Part shown: piece after piece, positions 16,509 through 25,028 of the stretch
Position numbering within the stretch: the first letter of the stretch is position 1
Layout: each line of letters begins with the position of its first letter
Assembly (NCBI GenBank): GCA_002412705.1
Contig: DHVO01000089.1
Coordinates: 8,147 to 72,146, forward strand
DNA length: 64,000 bases
Source: Bacteroidales bacterium UBA5206
GTDB lineage: Bacteria > Bacteroidota > Bacteroidia > Bacteroidales > Tenuifilaceae
Direction: 5' to 3'
Notes under the pieces: generated by a model
What the model was told of the DNA's origin: nothing
Seen by the model: the letters and a program-made list of their open reading frames with translations, nothing else
Databases searched by the model: none
Program-made: the position numbers and the translations under genes

Positions 16509-18167
16509 ATGCTACGTAATTTGCACATACAAAACTATGCGCTTATCGATCTTCTCGATATAGAGTTTCATAAAGGACTAAATATCATAACTGGTGAAAC
16601 CGGTGCGGGAAAATCGATTTTATTAGGTGCTCTTGGGCTTATTCTAGGCCAGCGTGCCGATTCAAGCGTGCTAAAGGACACTTCCAAGAGCTGTGTTGTT
16701 GAAGGGCTTTTTGATATCTCCACCTATGATTTAAAACGTTTTTTTGCCGATAACGATTTGGATTACTACGATAGTACCATTATTCGCCGGCAAATAAATG
16801 AGGCAGGGAAATCTCGCGCCTTTGTTAATGAGGTGCCAGTTACCCTTAACGTGTTAAAGGAGCTGAGTAGTAAGCTAATTGATATACATTCACAGCACGA
16901 GAGTTTACTACTTGGTACTGGGCATTTTCAGCTTACTGTTCTAGATAGCTTTGCGGGTATTGCACCAAGTATTGCAGAATATTCTATACTTTACGCTAAG
17001 TACCGTGAGGCAAGAGAGAAACTCGAATTGCTGGAACAGAACCTAGCAAAGGATAAAGCTGATTTTGACTACTACAATCATCAGCTACAGGAACTTAACG
17101 AGGCAAAACTTAAGTTAGGAGAGGTTCCGGAGTTAGAAGATTTACAGAAAAAGTTGACCCATGCAGAGGAGATAAAAAGCGCCTTAACATTAACCCACGA
17201 GGCTTTAAATGGGGGCGAGGCTGCTATTGTTTCTGTAATAAGGGAGGCAGAAACTGCCCTTAAGCGTATAGAAGGGTTCTACGCATCAGCTAAGCTGCTG
17301 GCCGATAGGTTGGAGAGCTGTAGAATTGAGCTTAGAGATATTGCTACCGAGGCAGAGGCGCAGAATATATCAATTGAGCTAGACCCCGAGCAGCTTGAGC
17401 AGGTATCACTTAGGCTCGATAGATTGTTTATGCTCCTGCAAAAGCATAGGCTCTCTTCTGTTGATGAGCTTATTGCCCTTCGTGATGACTTGGATGCTCG
17501 GGTGGCATCGATAAGCAATGCTGATTATAATATAGAACAGCAACGCAAGGAGCTAGAGCAGGTAAGGGCGAAGCTAACCGACTCTGCCAGCAAGCTATCC
17601 AAAGCACGAGCAAAAGTAGCCCCTGCAATGGAGAAACAGGTAGTAGAAATACTTGATGAGCTGGGTATTAAGTTTGGTAATTTTAAGGTTGATATAAGGC
17701 AAAGTTCAGAGTTCCATGCATGGGGAACCGATATGGTTCAGTTTCTTTTCTCTGCTAATAAGGCAATGCCGTTACAGGATCTATCCAAAACGGCATCGGG
17801 TGGCGAGCTGTCAAGGCTAATGCTCTCCTTAAAGTCGTTGATGGCGCAATCGTCTAATCTTCCCACCATCATTTTCGATGAAATCGACACGGGGGTATCA
17901 GGTGAAATTGCCGATAAAATGGGGCGAATCATTAACCGAATGTCAACTGGCATGCAGGTAATCAACATCACGCATTTACCCCAAATAGCCTCAAAGGGTA
18001 AGCACCATTACATGGTGTACAAGGATCACTCCACAAGTGTATCGGCAACCCGTATTAAGGAGCTATCAGCCGATGAGCGCGTTGTTGAGATTGCCAAGAT
18101 GCTAAGTGGTGAAACAGTTACCGATGCTGCCCTTTCTAACGCTAAGGCGTTACTATCTAAGGAGTAA
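16509..18167 (+). CDS. recN: DNA repair protein RecN
   Basis: 552 residues, the normal RecN length. Walker A GETGAGKS lies at residues 29-36, the SMC-like signature LSKTASGGELSRL at about 425 and Walker B IIFDEIDTGVSG at about 454, followed by NITHLPQIASKG. Two coiled-coil arms (about 150-380) join the ATPase halves. RecN is a cytoplasmic SMC-like ATPase acting at double-strand breaks with RecA. It is the last gene of the bamD block. Confidence 0.95.
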   Translation: MLRNLHIQNYALIDLLDIEFHKGLNIITGETGAGKSILLGALGLILGQRADSSVLKDTSKSCVVEGLFDISTYDLKRFFADNDLDYYDSTIIRRQINEAGKSRAFVNEVPVTLNVLKELSSKLIDIHSQHESLLLGTGHFQLTVLDSFAGIAPSIAEYSILYAKYREAREKLELLEQNLAKDKADFDYYNHQLQELNEAKLKLGEVPELEDLQKKLTHAEEIKSALTLTHEALNGGEAAIVSVIREAETALKRIEGFYASAKLLADRLESCRIELRDIATEAEAQNISIELDPEQLEQVSLRLDRLFMLLQKHRLSSVDELIALRDDLDARVASISNADYNIEQQRKELEQVRAKLTDSASKLSKARAKVAPAMEKQVVEILDELGIKFGNFKVDIRQSSEFHAWGTDMVQFLFSANKAMPLQDLSKTASGGELSRLMLSLKSLMAQSSNLPTIIFDEIDTGVSGEIADKMGRIINRMSTGMQVINITHLPQIASKGKHHYMVYKDHSTSVSATRIKELSADERVVEIAKMLSGETVTDAALSNAKALLSKE

Positions 18168-18337
18168 CTGTTGAAATAATCCGTTTACTTTTAGGTTCCT
18201 GTTTCCTAGGTAGATTTATACCTATTGTCGAACCATTTATTGTATTGGGTGTTTATAGCACATATTAGGGGCACAAAGGCGCGAGTTTTGAATACTACAC
18301 GTTTTTGTTACAACTATTTTTAATCTCTAGCCTTTAA

Positions 18338-18355
18338 TCTCGCCTGGGGGCGAGA
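18338..18355 (+). other. GC-rich hairpin in recN-fabI spacer
   Basis: TCTCGCC and GGCGAGA form a perfect 7-bp stem with a 4-base TGGG loop in an otherwise AT-rich spacer. There is no U-run, so it is not a standard terminator. It lies 35 bases upstream of the predicted fabI -33 element. Confidence 0.45.
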
Positions 18356-18389
18356 CAAGCTCTTTAACCATTGCCTAATCATCCTGCTT

Positions 18390-18421
18390 TTTGTTTTAAA
18401 CACTAGTTTAGATTACTTTTG
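18390..18421 (+). promoter_or_regulatory. Promoter for fabI, TTTG-N20-TACTTTTG
   Basis: -33 TTTG (18390-18393), 20-base spacer and -7 TACTTTTG (18414-18421), matching the Bacteroidota consensus. The fabI ATG is 27 bases further on. Confidence 0.75.
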
Positions 18422-18447
18422 TCATTGATTAACCAATATATCCGATT

Positions 18448-19287
18448 ATGTCGCATAATCTATTAGAAGGAAAACGCGGGCTTATTTTTGGAGCCCTAAA
18501 TGAAAGTTCTATAGCCTGGAAAGTAGCAGAACTTGCTCACCAAGAGGGTGCAAATTTTGTTCTTACCAACACACCTGTAGCAATGCGTATGGGAACAATT
18601 GATGAATTGGCTGCGCGTACAGGTTCATTTGTTATTCCCGCCGATGCAACAAATGTTGCCGATTTAGAGAGGTTAGTTAAGGAGGGCATGGAGAAGCTAG
18701 GAGGGAAGTTCGATTTTGTGCTTCACTCCATAGGTATGTCACCCAATGTGAGAAAGGGCAGAACGTACGACGATTTAGACTACGATTATTTTGATAAGAC
18801 CCTTGATATCTCCGCCATATCATTCCACAAAATACTTCAAGTTTGCTGGAAACTAGATGCCATTAATGAGTGGGGGTCTGTTTTAGCATTATCGTACATT
18901 GCTGCCCAGCGAACCCTTTATGGTTATAACGATATGGCCGATGCAAAGGCTTTGCTTGAGTCCATTTCACGTAGCTTTGGCTACATCTATGGTCGCGAGC
19001 GTAGGGTTAGAATCAACACCATTTCGCAATCGCCAACCATGACTACTGCGGGTAGTGGGGTTATGGGCTTTGATGCGCTACTGGATTTTGCCGATAGGAT
19101 GTCGCCTTTAGGTAACGCTTCGGCCGATGAGTGTGCTAGCTTCTGTATTACCATGTTCAGCGATTTAACCCGTAAAATTACCATGCAGAATTTGTTCCAC
19201 GATGGTGGATTTTCTAGCATGGGTATGAGTAACCGTGCAATGGCCGTTTACAACAAGAACTTGGAAGAGTGTAAGGATTGCAAATAG
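18448..19287 (+). CDS. fabI: Enoyl-[acyl-carrier-protein] reductase FabI
   Basis: 279 residues. The N-terminal nucleotide loop GALNESSIAWKVA matches the divergent SDR motif of FabI, followed by PADATN and LHSIGMSP. The catalytic set is present: Tyr150, Tyr160 and Lys167 reproduce the E. coli Tyr146-Tyr156-Lys163 spacing. The enzyme reduces trans-2-enoyl-ACP in fatty-acid elongation and is the target class of triclosan. The C-terminal tail (KNLEECKDCK) carries two cysteines, which is not typical of FabI. It has its own promoter. Confidence 0.93.
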   Translation: MSHNLLEGKRGLIFGALNESSIAWKVAELAHQEGANFVLTNTPVAMRMGTIDELAARTGSFVIPADATNVADLERLVKEGMEKLGGKFDFVLHSIGMSPNVRKGRTYDDLDYDYFDKTLDISAISFHKILQVCWKLDAINEWGSVLALSYIAAQRTLYGYNDMADAKALLESISRSFGYIYGRERRVRINTISQSPTMTTAGSGVMGFDALLDFADRMSPLGNASADECASFCITMFSDLTRKITMQNLFHDGGFSSMGMSNRAMAVYNKNLEECKDCK

Positions 19288-19331
19288 CCATATTTTTATT
19301 TAATTAGCAGGAGATTTAATAACTCTCCATT

Positions 19332-20966
19332 ATGTATATAAAAAGAGCAAATCTCATCCCTCTTTTGGGATGGATTTTAAGTCTCCTGCTAATTGTTCTT
19401 TTCTCTCTTTTGGTCTTTGCTACGCTAACCCCACAGCAAGTCTCCGTTTACATAAACTCCGACACTCTTTACCTTCCATCCATTTTTAGAGATATTTTTA
19501 TAGATAGCTCTGGCCTAAAGGGCTGGAACCTAAATGCTGCACCAAATTTTTTTCCCGATTTTCTCATATACTCTGCTATTAATTTCGTTTTTACTGATTT
19601 TAGGGTTGCCGCTCTTATTTATAGTTTGCTACAAATCCTAATAATTGCTTTGCTTTTTAATGCGATACTTAAAGCGCTAAGCAAGGATGTTGGCTATGCA
19701 CATCTTACTGTTACTAACCTTTTGCTACTGCTTTTTCCCTTGTCGGCCTTAATTTCTGGCGATTTTATTTTCACGTTCTATATCTATAGCATAAGCTACC
19801 ATACAGGAGCCTTTATTATGGCTATGGTGTCGTTACTTATCACTTTACGTGCGCTAAATATGCAGGGCAAATGGAATTTAATGTTATTAGCCATATCTGT
19901 TTTCCTTGGTGTGTTTAACGATAAACTTTTTATTCCAGCCTTTGTGTTTCCTCTGGTTGCGGTAATTCCATATCTGTTTGATAATGAGAAAAGGGCTATA
20001 GCAAGGCAGTTACTCATTACTACAATATCCTTTACCGTAATTTCATTAGTCGCCTTTTGGGGGATTAAAAAACTAGGTTTCATTAGCATAATTAGTACTG
20101 ATTGGAAGATGTTTAATTTCTCCAACATCATTCCGTCATTTAATGTGATGTTTACTCAGTATGCTAATTATATAAAGAATGGCACGGTGAGTGGTGTTGT
20201 AATTATCCTAACCCTTTTTGTATTTATAGTCCTTTCGGCTTATCTATTTCCCATTTTGCGCCAAATATATAGGGATGTAAAGGGGAGGAGTAGGGTTCGT
20301 TTATCTACACAAAACGCTTTTGCTCTTTTCGCTTGGTTTTTTATTCCAGTAGTGGTTTTTACTCCTGTAATAAATGGTAATTACTTTAGCCCTGCAATTC
20401 TAAGATTCAATATACATGCATATTACTTTGGTGTACTTTTAACCGGGTTCTTACTTTTCCTTCTTTTTCGAAATAGAAAAGGGGTTGCTAATTTATCTGG
20501 AGTATCAGTTGTAATAGCGTTAGTGCTATTGGTAAGCATTTATAATAAGCGAAAGACCGATGTGAGTCTTCAACCTCTTTTAGGGTACTATCCAGAGCGC
20601 ATTGCGTGTATTGACTCTGTTGCGTTGGAGACCCAATGTAAATATGGTATTGCTACCTATTGGGATGCAAAGCTCACAACAATGCTATCAAAACAAGGCG
20701 TAAGGCTTTACCATGTTTTCCCCGACCTTAAAATATGGTACCACGTAACCAATAAAAATTGGTACTATAAACAAGGAAAGGGGATTCATGCTAACCCTAA
20801 GTTTAGGCTAATTGTTATGAACGGATTCGATTCAACAAAGGTAGTGCAAGTTTTGGGGCGACCTCTAGAAATTTTAACGTTCCCAGAGGTGGGTACCGAG
20901 GTGTGGTTAATGAATGAGTTTGAGTTTGATGTAGAAACTCGAGCGCCAAGTGTAATTCGACCTTAA
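19332..20966 (+). CDS. Multi-pass membrane protein, GT-C-like topology
   Basis: I do not recognise this 544-residue protein. It has about 10-12 hydrophobic helices in the first 410 residues, then a C-terminal soluble part of about 120 residues rich in Tyr and Trp (KIWYHVTNKNWYYKQGKG). The first extracytoplasmic loop contains an acidic residue in a conserved-looking setting (YINSDTLYLPSIFRDIF), reminiscent of the catalytic Asp loop of GT-C glycosyltransferases. That would fit a lipid-linked sugar transferase, but this is only a topology argument. It lies 44 bases after fabI and ends at a strong terminator. Confidence 0.6.
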   Translation: MYIKRANLIPLLGWILSLLLIVLFSLLVFATLTPQQVSVYINSDTLYLPSIFRDIFIDSSGLKGWNLNAAPNFFPDFLIYSAINFVFTDFRVAALIYSLLQILIIALLFNAILKALSKDVGYAHLTVTNLLLLLFPLSALISGDFIFTFYIYSISYHTGAFIMAMVSLLITLRALNMQGKWNLMLLAISVFLGVFNDKLFIPAFVFPLVAVIPYLFDNEKRAIARQLLITTISFTVISLVAFWGIKKLGFISIISTDWKMFNFSNIIPSFNVMFTQYANYIKNGTVSGVVIILTLFVFIVLSAYLFPILRQIYRDVKGRSRVRLSTQNAFALFAWFFIPVVVFTPVINGNYFSPAILRFNIHAYYFGVLLTGFLLFLLFRNRKGVANLSGVSVVIALVLLVSIYNKRKTDVSLQPLLGYYPERIACIDSVALETQCKYGIATYWDAKLTTMLSKQGVRLYHVFPDLKIWYHVTNKNWYYKQGKGIHANPKFRLIVMNGFDSTKVVQVLGRPLEILTFPEVGTEVWLMNEFEFDVETRAPSVIRP

Positions 20967-20971
20967 AAACA

Positions 20972-20999
20972 AAAGCCTCGGAATTATTTCCGAGGCTTT
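20972..20999. terminator. Bidirectional intrinsic terminator
   Basis: A 12-bp perfect stem (AAAGCCTCGGAA / TTCCGAGGCTTT) with a TTAT loop lies between the convergent membrane-protein gene and rpoD. Confidence 0.92.
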
Positions 21000-21019
21000 C
21001 TGTTAGGACTTAAATCCTA

Positions 21020-21880
21020 CTATCCTAAATATGATTTAAGCAATTTGCTCCTTGATGTATGACGTAATCTGCGAATTGCCTTTTCTTTAATCTGACGAAC
21101 CCTTTCACGGGTTAAACCAAACTTTTCACCAATTTCTTCAAGGGTCATTTCTGAGCAGTTAATGCCGAAGAATAGCCTAATGATGTCCCGTTCACGCTCG
21201 GTAAGGGTTGCTAACGCGCGCTCAATCTCACGGCTAAGCGATTCGTTAATGAGCGACTTATCGGCATTAGGCGAATCGTTATTCACTAAAACATCTAGTA
21301 GGCTATTGTCTTCTCCATCAACAAATGGAGCATCAACAGATACATGCCTACCACTAACGCGAAGCGTATCGGATACTTTTTCCTTTGGTAACTCAAGTAG
21401 GTCGGCAAGTTCTTCTGGCGAAGGGGTTCTTTCAAACTCTTGCTCAAACTTGGAAAATGCCTTGTTTATTTTATTTAAAGATCCTACCTGATTTAGAGGA
21501 AGCCTTACAATTCTTGACTGCTCTGCTAAAGCCTGAAGAATTGACTGACGAATCCACCATACAGCATACGAAATGAATTTGAATCCACGGGTCTCATCAA
21601 ACTTTTCAGCCGCTTTAATAAGGCCTAAGTTCCCCTCATTAATAAGGTCTGGTAAGCTTAACCCTTGATTTTGATACTGTTTCGCAACAGATACAACAAA
21701 GCGTAGGTTAGCTCTAGTAAGTTTCTCAAGTGCTTCTTGATCGCCCTTCTTGATTCGCTGAGCAAGCTCTACTTCTTCCTCTACTGTAATAAGTTCTTCT
21801 TTCCCAATCTCCTGTAAATACTTATCCAGCGAAGCGCTTTCTCTGTTAGTAATTGATTTTGTAATCTTTAACTGTCTCAT
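21020..21880 (-). CDS. rpoD: Primary RNA polymerase sigma factor RpoD
   Basis: 286 residues, the compact Bacteroidota type lacking region 1.1. Region 1.2 is [16 protein letters not shown]; region 2 contains [40 protein letters not shown] and [15 protein letters not shown]; region 4.2 ends with the helix-turn-helix [19 protein letters not shown]. It directs the core enzyme to TTTG/TAnnTTTG promoters, of which several are visible in this window. It is downstream of htrA on the same strand (94-base gap). Confidence 0.96.
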   Translation of the reverse strand: MRQLKITKSITNRESASLDKYLQEIGKEELITVEEEVELAQRIKKGDQEALEKLTRANLRFVVSVAKQYQNQGLSLPDLINEGNLGLIKAAEKFDETRGFKFISYAVWWIRQSILQALAEQSRIVRLPLNQVGSLNKINKAFSKFEQEFERTPSPEELADLLELPKEKVSDTLRVSGRHVSVDAPFVDGEDNSLLDVLVNNDSPNADKSLINESLSREIERALATLTERERDIIRLFFGINCSEMTLEEIGEKFGLTRERVRQIKEKAIRRLRHTSRSKLLKSYLG

Positions 21881-21974
21881 CTTAACCCAAAAATTTATGC
21901 GAAGTTATGGCATTTTATCATCAAATTCAAGAAGCAAATAACAGGTGTACCTAGCTTTGTAAGTTTTTTTAACA

Positions 21975-23423
21975 TTACATGCCTACAGCATAATACGCAA
22001 CAACCCCATTTGGGTAAACTCCTTCAACTAGTACTCCTCCCGATGCAAATTCGAATGCTCGTTTTAGATCATCGGTATTTCTAATTGGTGTGCGGTTTAC
22101 CTTAGTAATGATAAAACCCTGTTTAATTCCACTTGATTGAAATTTGCCCGTTTCTAGTTCTACTACCTGAACCCCGTACTTGATTCCTAGTTTCTGCATT
22201 TGTGCTTCAGAAACCTCTTCGAAAGAGGCTCCCAACATTTTATTAAGCTCTGTTGGTTTAACTATCTCTGTTCCGCCCTTCTTGTTACGTAAGGTTGCTG
22301 TAAATTGTTTCTTTTTATTGTCGCGAATTACTGTTACCTCTACCTTGTCGTTTGGACGGTATTTACTGATTTGCTCCTGTAGCTGCGAGGGGCTGTTTAC
22401 TTCAATGCCGTTAATGTGAGTAATTACATCGTTGGGTTTTATTCCGGCATCTTCCGCTGCTCCCTTTTCGCTTACATTGGCAACAAGAACCCCTTTAATC
22501 TCTTTTAAGCCTATTTCATTGGCTTTGTCTTGGTCCACATCGGCAATGCTTACTCCTAATATTGCTCGTTGTACTTCTCCAAATTCTATAATATCGAGAA
22601 CGGTTTTCTGAACAATTGAGGTAGGTATAGCAAAAGAGTAGCCTGTGAAAGATCCCGTGCGGGAGGCAATAGCTGTGTTTATGCCAACAAGTTCGCCTTT
22701 CATGTTAACTAGAGCACCTCCGCTGTTACCAGGGTTTACTGCGGCATCGGTTTGTATAAACGACTCAATGGCGTAGTTCTCTCTAAGGATATTTATGTTT
22801 CGAGCTTTGGCACTTACAATACCCGCAGTAACCGTGGATGTTAAATTGAACGGATTACCAACAGCAAGAACCCACTCGCCAACTTTTAAGTCATCGGAAT
22901 TTCCAAAGGGGATGAATGGTAAGTCGCCATCAGTGTTAATCTTTAGTAATGCTAAGTCAATGCTAGGGTCGCGACCCACTATTTTTGCCTCAAAAGTTCG
23001 CTTGTCATTTAAAACAACCTGTACCTTATCTGCATTGTCTACAACGTGGTTGTTGGTAACTATGTATCCATCTTGGGTTACTATAACCCCTGAACCACTA
23101 CCCATTTGTGGTTGAGGATCTTGCCTGTACTGTGGCCCAAAAAAGAAATCGAATAGCGGATTTCCATAGCTGTACGCAGTGCTTGCTTCATAAGTAGTCA
23201 TTACATGCACTACTGCATGAACCGATTTTTCGGCAGCATATGTAAACGTTGTGGCATTGCTATCACCTGGTATTGGTCCAGTAAGCATTACGGGTTTTGT
23301 TTCCGCAATAGGGGTATTGGGTACTGTGTTTTGATTTTTTGTAAATAGAGAAAAGGCCGCAACAGAAATAATACCACCTAGTAGAGCGGCAATAAATGTT
23401 GAAATTATTCTTTGTCCTTTCAT
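21975..23423 (-). CDS. Periplasmic serine protease, Do/DegQ (HtrA) family
   Basis: 482 residues. An N-terminal membrane anchor or uncleaved signal (residues 7-27) is followed by a trypsin-like domain with the triad His in TNNHVVDNAD, Asp in DPSIDLALLKI and Ser in PGNSGGALVN, and by two PDZ domains (about 275-375 and 395-480). It has the architecture of DegP/DegQ, a periplasmic quality-control protease and chaperone. An inverted repeat lies 58-75 bases upstream of the start. Confidence 0.93.
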   Translation of the reverse strand: MKGQRIISTFIAALLGGIISVAAFSLFTKNQNTVPNTPIAETKPVMLTGPIPGDSNATTFTYAAEKSVHAVVHVMTTYEASTAYSYGNPLFDFFFGPQYRQDPQPQMGSGSGVIVTQDGYIVTNNHVVDNADKVQVVLNDKRTFEAKIVGRDPSIDLALLKINTDGDLPFIPFGNSDDLKVGEWVLAVGNPFNLTSTVTAGIVSAKARNINILRENYAIESFIQTDAAVNPGNSGGALVNMKGELVGINTAIASRTGSFTGYSFAIPTSIVQKTVLDIIEFGEVQRAILGVSIADVDQDKANEIGLKEIKGVLVANVSEKGAAEDAGIKPNDVITHINGIEVNSPSQLQEQISKYRPNDKVEVTVIRDNKKKQFTATLRNKKGGTEIVKPTELNKMLGASFEEVSEAQMQKLGIKYGVQVVELETGKFQSSGIKQGFIITKVNRTPIRNTDDLKRAFEFASGGVLVEGVYPNGVVAYYAVGM

Positions 23424-23480
23424 GGTAATTAATTTTTAGTTTGCTCTAAATAACACACAAACCCCATGCCTTGTGCTTTT

Positions 23481-23498
23481 AGTTAACATTGATTAACT
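23481..23498. promoter_or_regulatory. Inverted repeat AGTTAA-N6-TTAACT upstream of htrA
   Basis: A perfect 6-6-6 inverted repeat located 58-75 bases before the htrA start codon; operator-like by shape and position only. Confidence 0.35.
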
Positions 23499-23505
23499 AA
23501 TAACT

Positions 23506-23576
23506 GCCAATTTTTACACAGTGTAACGTACCATACCCCATTGCTTTACGTAATGGGCTAACAAGTGCAAATTGGC
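23506..23576. other. Nested inverted repeat between siaC-like gene and htrA
   Basis: Outer arms GCCAATTT (23506-23513) and AAATTGGC (23569-23576) are perfectly complementary and enclose a second hairpin, CCCATT (23537-23542) with AATGGG (23552-23557). As RNA this would be a 71-base two-tier structure in the 203-base spacer. It may be a processing or termination structure; no U-run is evident. Confidence 0.4.
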
Positions 23577-23626
23577 AACTGTTTTTTTCCAAGTATTCGC
23601 TGTAAAATACGGACCTAATTATTTAC

Positions 23627-24004
23627 CTAGTAGGGTAGAAATTTAAAGGGGATTTTTGAGAGTTCTGCAAATGTTTCTCCAGATTCAAACATATCCTCAT
23701 CAATGGGTCGGTAGTACCAATTAACAACGATGGACATTTTCTTTTTATGAATCTCACTAAGTATTGTAAAAATATCCAACAGTTTTTTTGATGATGCGCT
23801 GTTAAAGTAGTCTATTTTAAAGGTAACTATTGTTTCCCTATTAGGTGTTTTAACGTATTCTTTTAACCAGTCTAGGATGGGAATGAAAAAGCTATTTGGA
23901 TCTTCTGGCATCGATTTGCCGTAGAACTCAAAACGACCTCTGTCCTTATCGAGGATAACTTCGAAGCTATCTGGGGTTTCATCTAATCGGAGTTCGTTAA
24001 GCAT
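23627..24004 (-). CDS. SiaC family (DUF1987) regulatory phosphoprotein
   Basis: 125 residues, full length for DUF1987. The opening (LDETPDSFEVILDKDRGRFEF), YGKSMPED, FKIDYFNSASSKKLLDIF and the C-terminal WYYRPIDEDMFESGE are the family blocks. In Pseudomonas SiaC, a Thr at the FNTSS-like position is phosphorylated by SiaB and dephosphorylated by the SpoIIE/PP2C phosphatase SiaA; here the equivalent segment is FN-Ser69-Ala-Ser-Ser. No siaB homologue is in the window, but two SpoIIE phosphatases are (29963-31846 and 60722-64000). Confidence 0.85.
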   Translation of the reverse strand: MLNELRLDETPDSFEVILDKDRGRFEFYGKSMPEDPNSFFIPILDWLKEYVKTPNRETIVTFKIDYFNSASSKKLLDIFTILSEIHKKKMSIVVNWYYRPIDEDMFESGETFAELSKIPFKFLPY

Positions 24005-24085
24005 ATGTTGTAATTTACTGTTTAACTAGTATTGCAAATGTAGGTGTTGTGAATATTTATAGTAACAGTTGGGTTCTGCAAAAGT

Positions 24086-24865
24086 TTAAAGTGTAATACG
24101 TCCTTTAAAAACTTGTTCTACAGGTCCTGTTAACCATATATTTACGTAGTTGAACTCTGCCAATTTGTCAAACGACACTGTAAGTTTTCCCCCTAGAGCT
24201 TGTAGCTCTACTTCACTTTCTTCACTCTCAAGAAAGTGATGTGCAGCAATTGCCGAAGCTACAGCTCCAGTTCCACAAGCAAGGGTTTCTTCTTCTACTC
24301 CACGTTCAAATGTTCTTATTAGTAGTGTTTCGTTGCTAAGTTGTACAAAGTTAACGTTGGTACCTCCATTTTCTGCATTAAATGATGTCCTAATATTTTT
24401 ACCCTCTTCGTTTACGTTTACTTGGGTTATATCCTCTACAAATGATATGTAATGAGGGGAACCTGTATCAATAAAGTAGTAATCGTTGGCCGCGATGAAA
24501 GTACTTACGTCTTTCATCTTGAGTTTAATAATGCTATCGGTAATAAAATGAGCCTCATGCTCACCGTCGATACCCATAAATTTGGGGGTATCATTGGTTA
24601 GCCCAAGCTGCTTAGCAAAGTGTACGATACATCTACCTCCGTTTCCGCACATAGTACTCTCGTGTCCATCGGAGTTAAAGTAACGCATCCTAAAATCGAG
24701 GCTTTCATGGTTTTCAATTAGCATTAAACCATCAGCACCAATACCCAAGCGTCTGTTACATAGGTGCTTTACTTTGTCTGCTGCAGGCATGAAATCAGCC
24801 AATCGGTTATCAATAATTATGAAATCGTTTCCTGCACCATGGTATTTTGCAAATAGAAGTTCCAT
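24086..24865 (-). CDS. dapF: Diaminopimelate epimerase
   Basis: 259 residues. Both catalytic cysteines are present in their usual contexts: Cys73 in MCGNGGRC and Cys197 in ACGTGAVAS. The N-terminal KYHGAGNDFIIID, RLGIGADGLM and FERGVEEET segments also match. The enzyme converts LL- to meso-diaminopimelate for lysine and peptidoglycan synthesis. The siaC-like gene follows 81 bases downstream on the same strand. Confidence 0.95.
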   Translation of the reverse strand: MELLFAKYHGAGNDFIIIDNRLADFMPAADKVKHLCNRRLGIGADGLMLIENHESLDFRMRYFNSDGHESTMCGNGGRCIVHFAKQLGLTNDTPKFMGIDGEHEAHFITDSIIKLKMKDVSTFIAANDYYFIDTGSPHYISFVEDITQVNVNEEGKNIRTSFNAENGGTNVNFVQLSNETLLIRTFERGVEEETLACGTGAVASAIAAHHFLESEESEVELQALGGKLTVSFDKLAEFNYVNIWLTGPVEQVFKGRITL

Positions 24866-24945
24866 GTGAATGGTTGTACGTTAAAAGTTAAAATCTAAGA
24901 ACTAGTCTCGTTGTTTAAGGTTAGACACGCTTAAAGCTCAATTTG

Positions 24946-24953
24946 CAAAGCTA
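24946..24953 (-). promoter_or_regulatory. -7 element TAGCTTTG upstream of dapF
   Basis: On the minus strand TAGCTTTG matches TAnnTTTG and lies about 80 bases before the dapF start. The -33 region lacks a clear TTTG at 19-20 bases. Confidence 0.5.
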
Positions 24954-25028
24954 TACAAGTTATCTATAAACGGGATTGGGGTGTTTGTTGTTGCAAGACA
25001 TCTGCAAATTACTAATTACAAATTAACA

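Noticed and set aside
18338..18355. recN terminator
   Set aside because: The stem is good but no U-run follows, and it lies 170 bases after the stop; listed only as a hairpin of unknown role.
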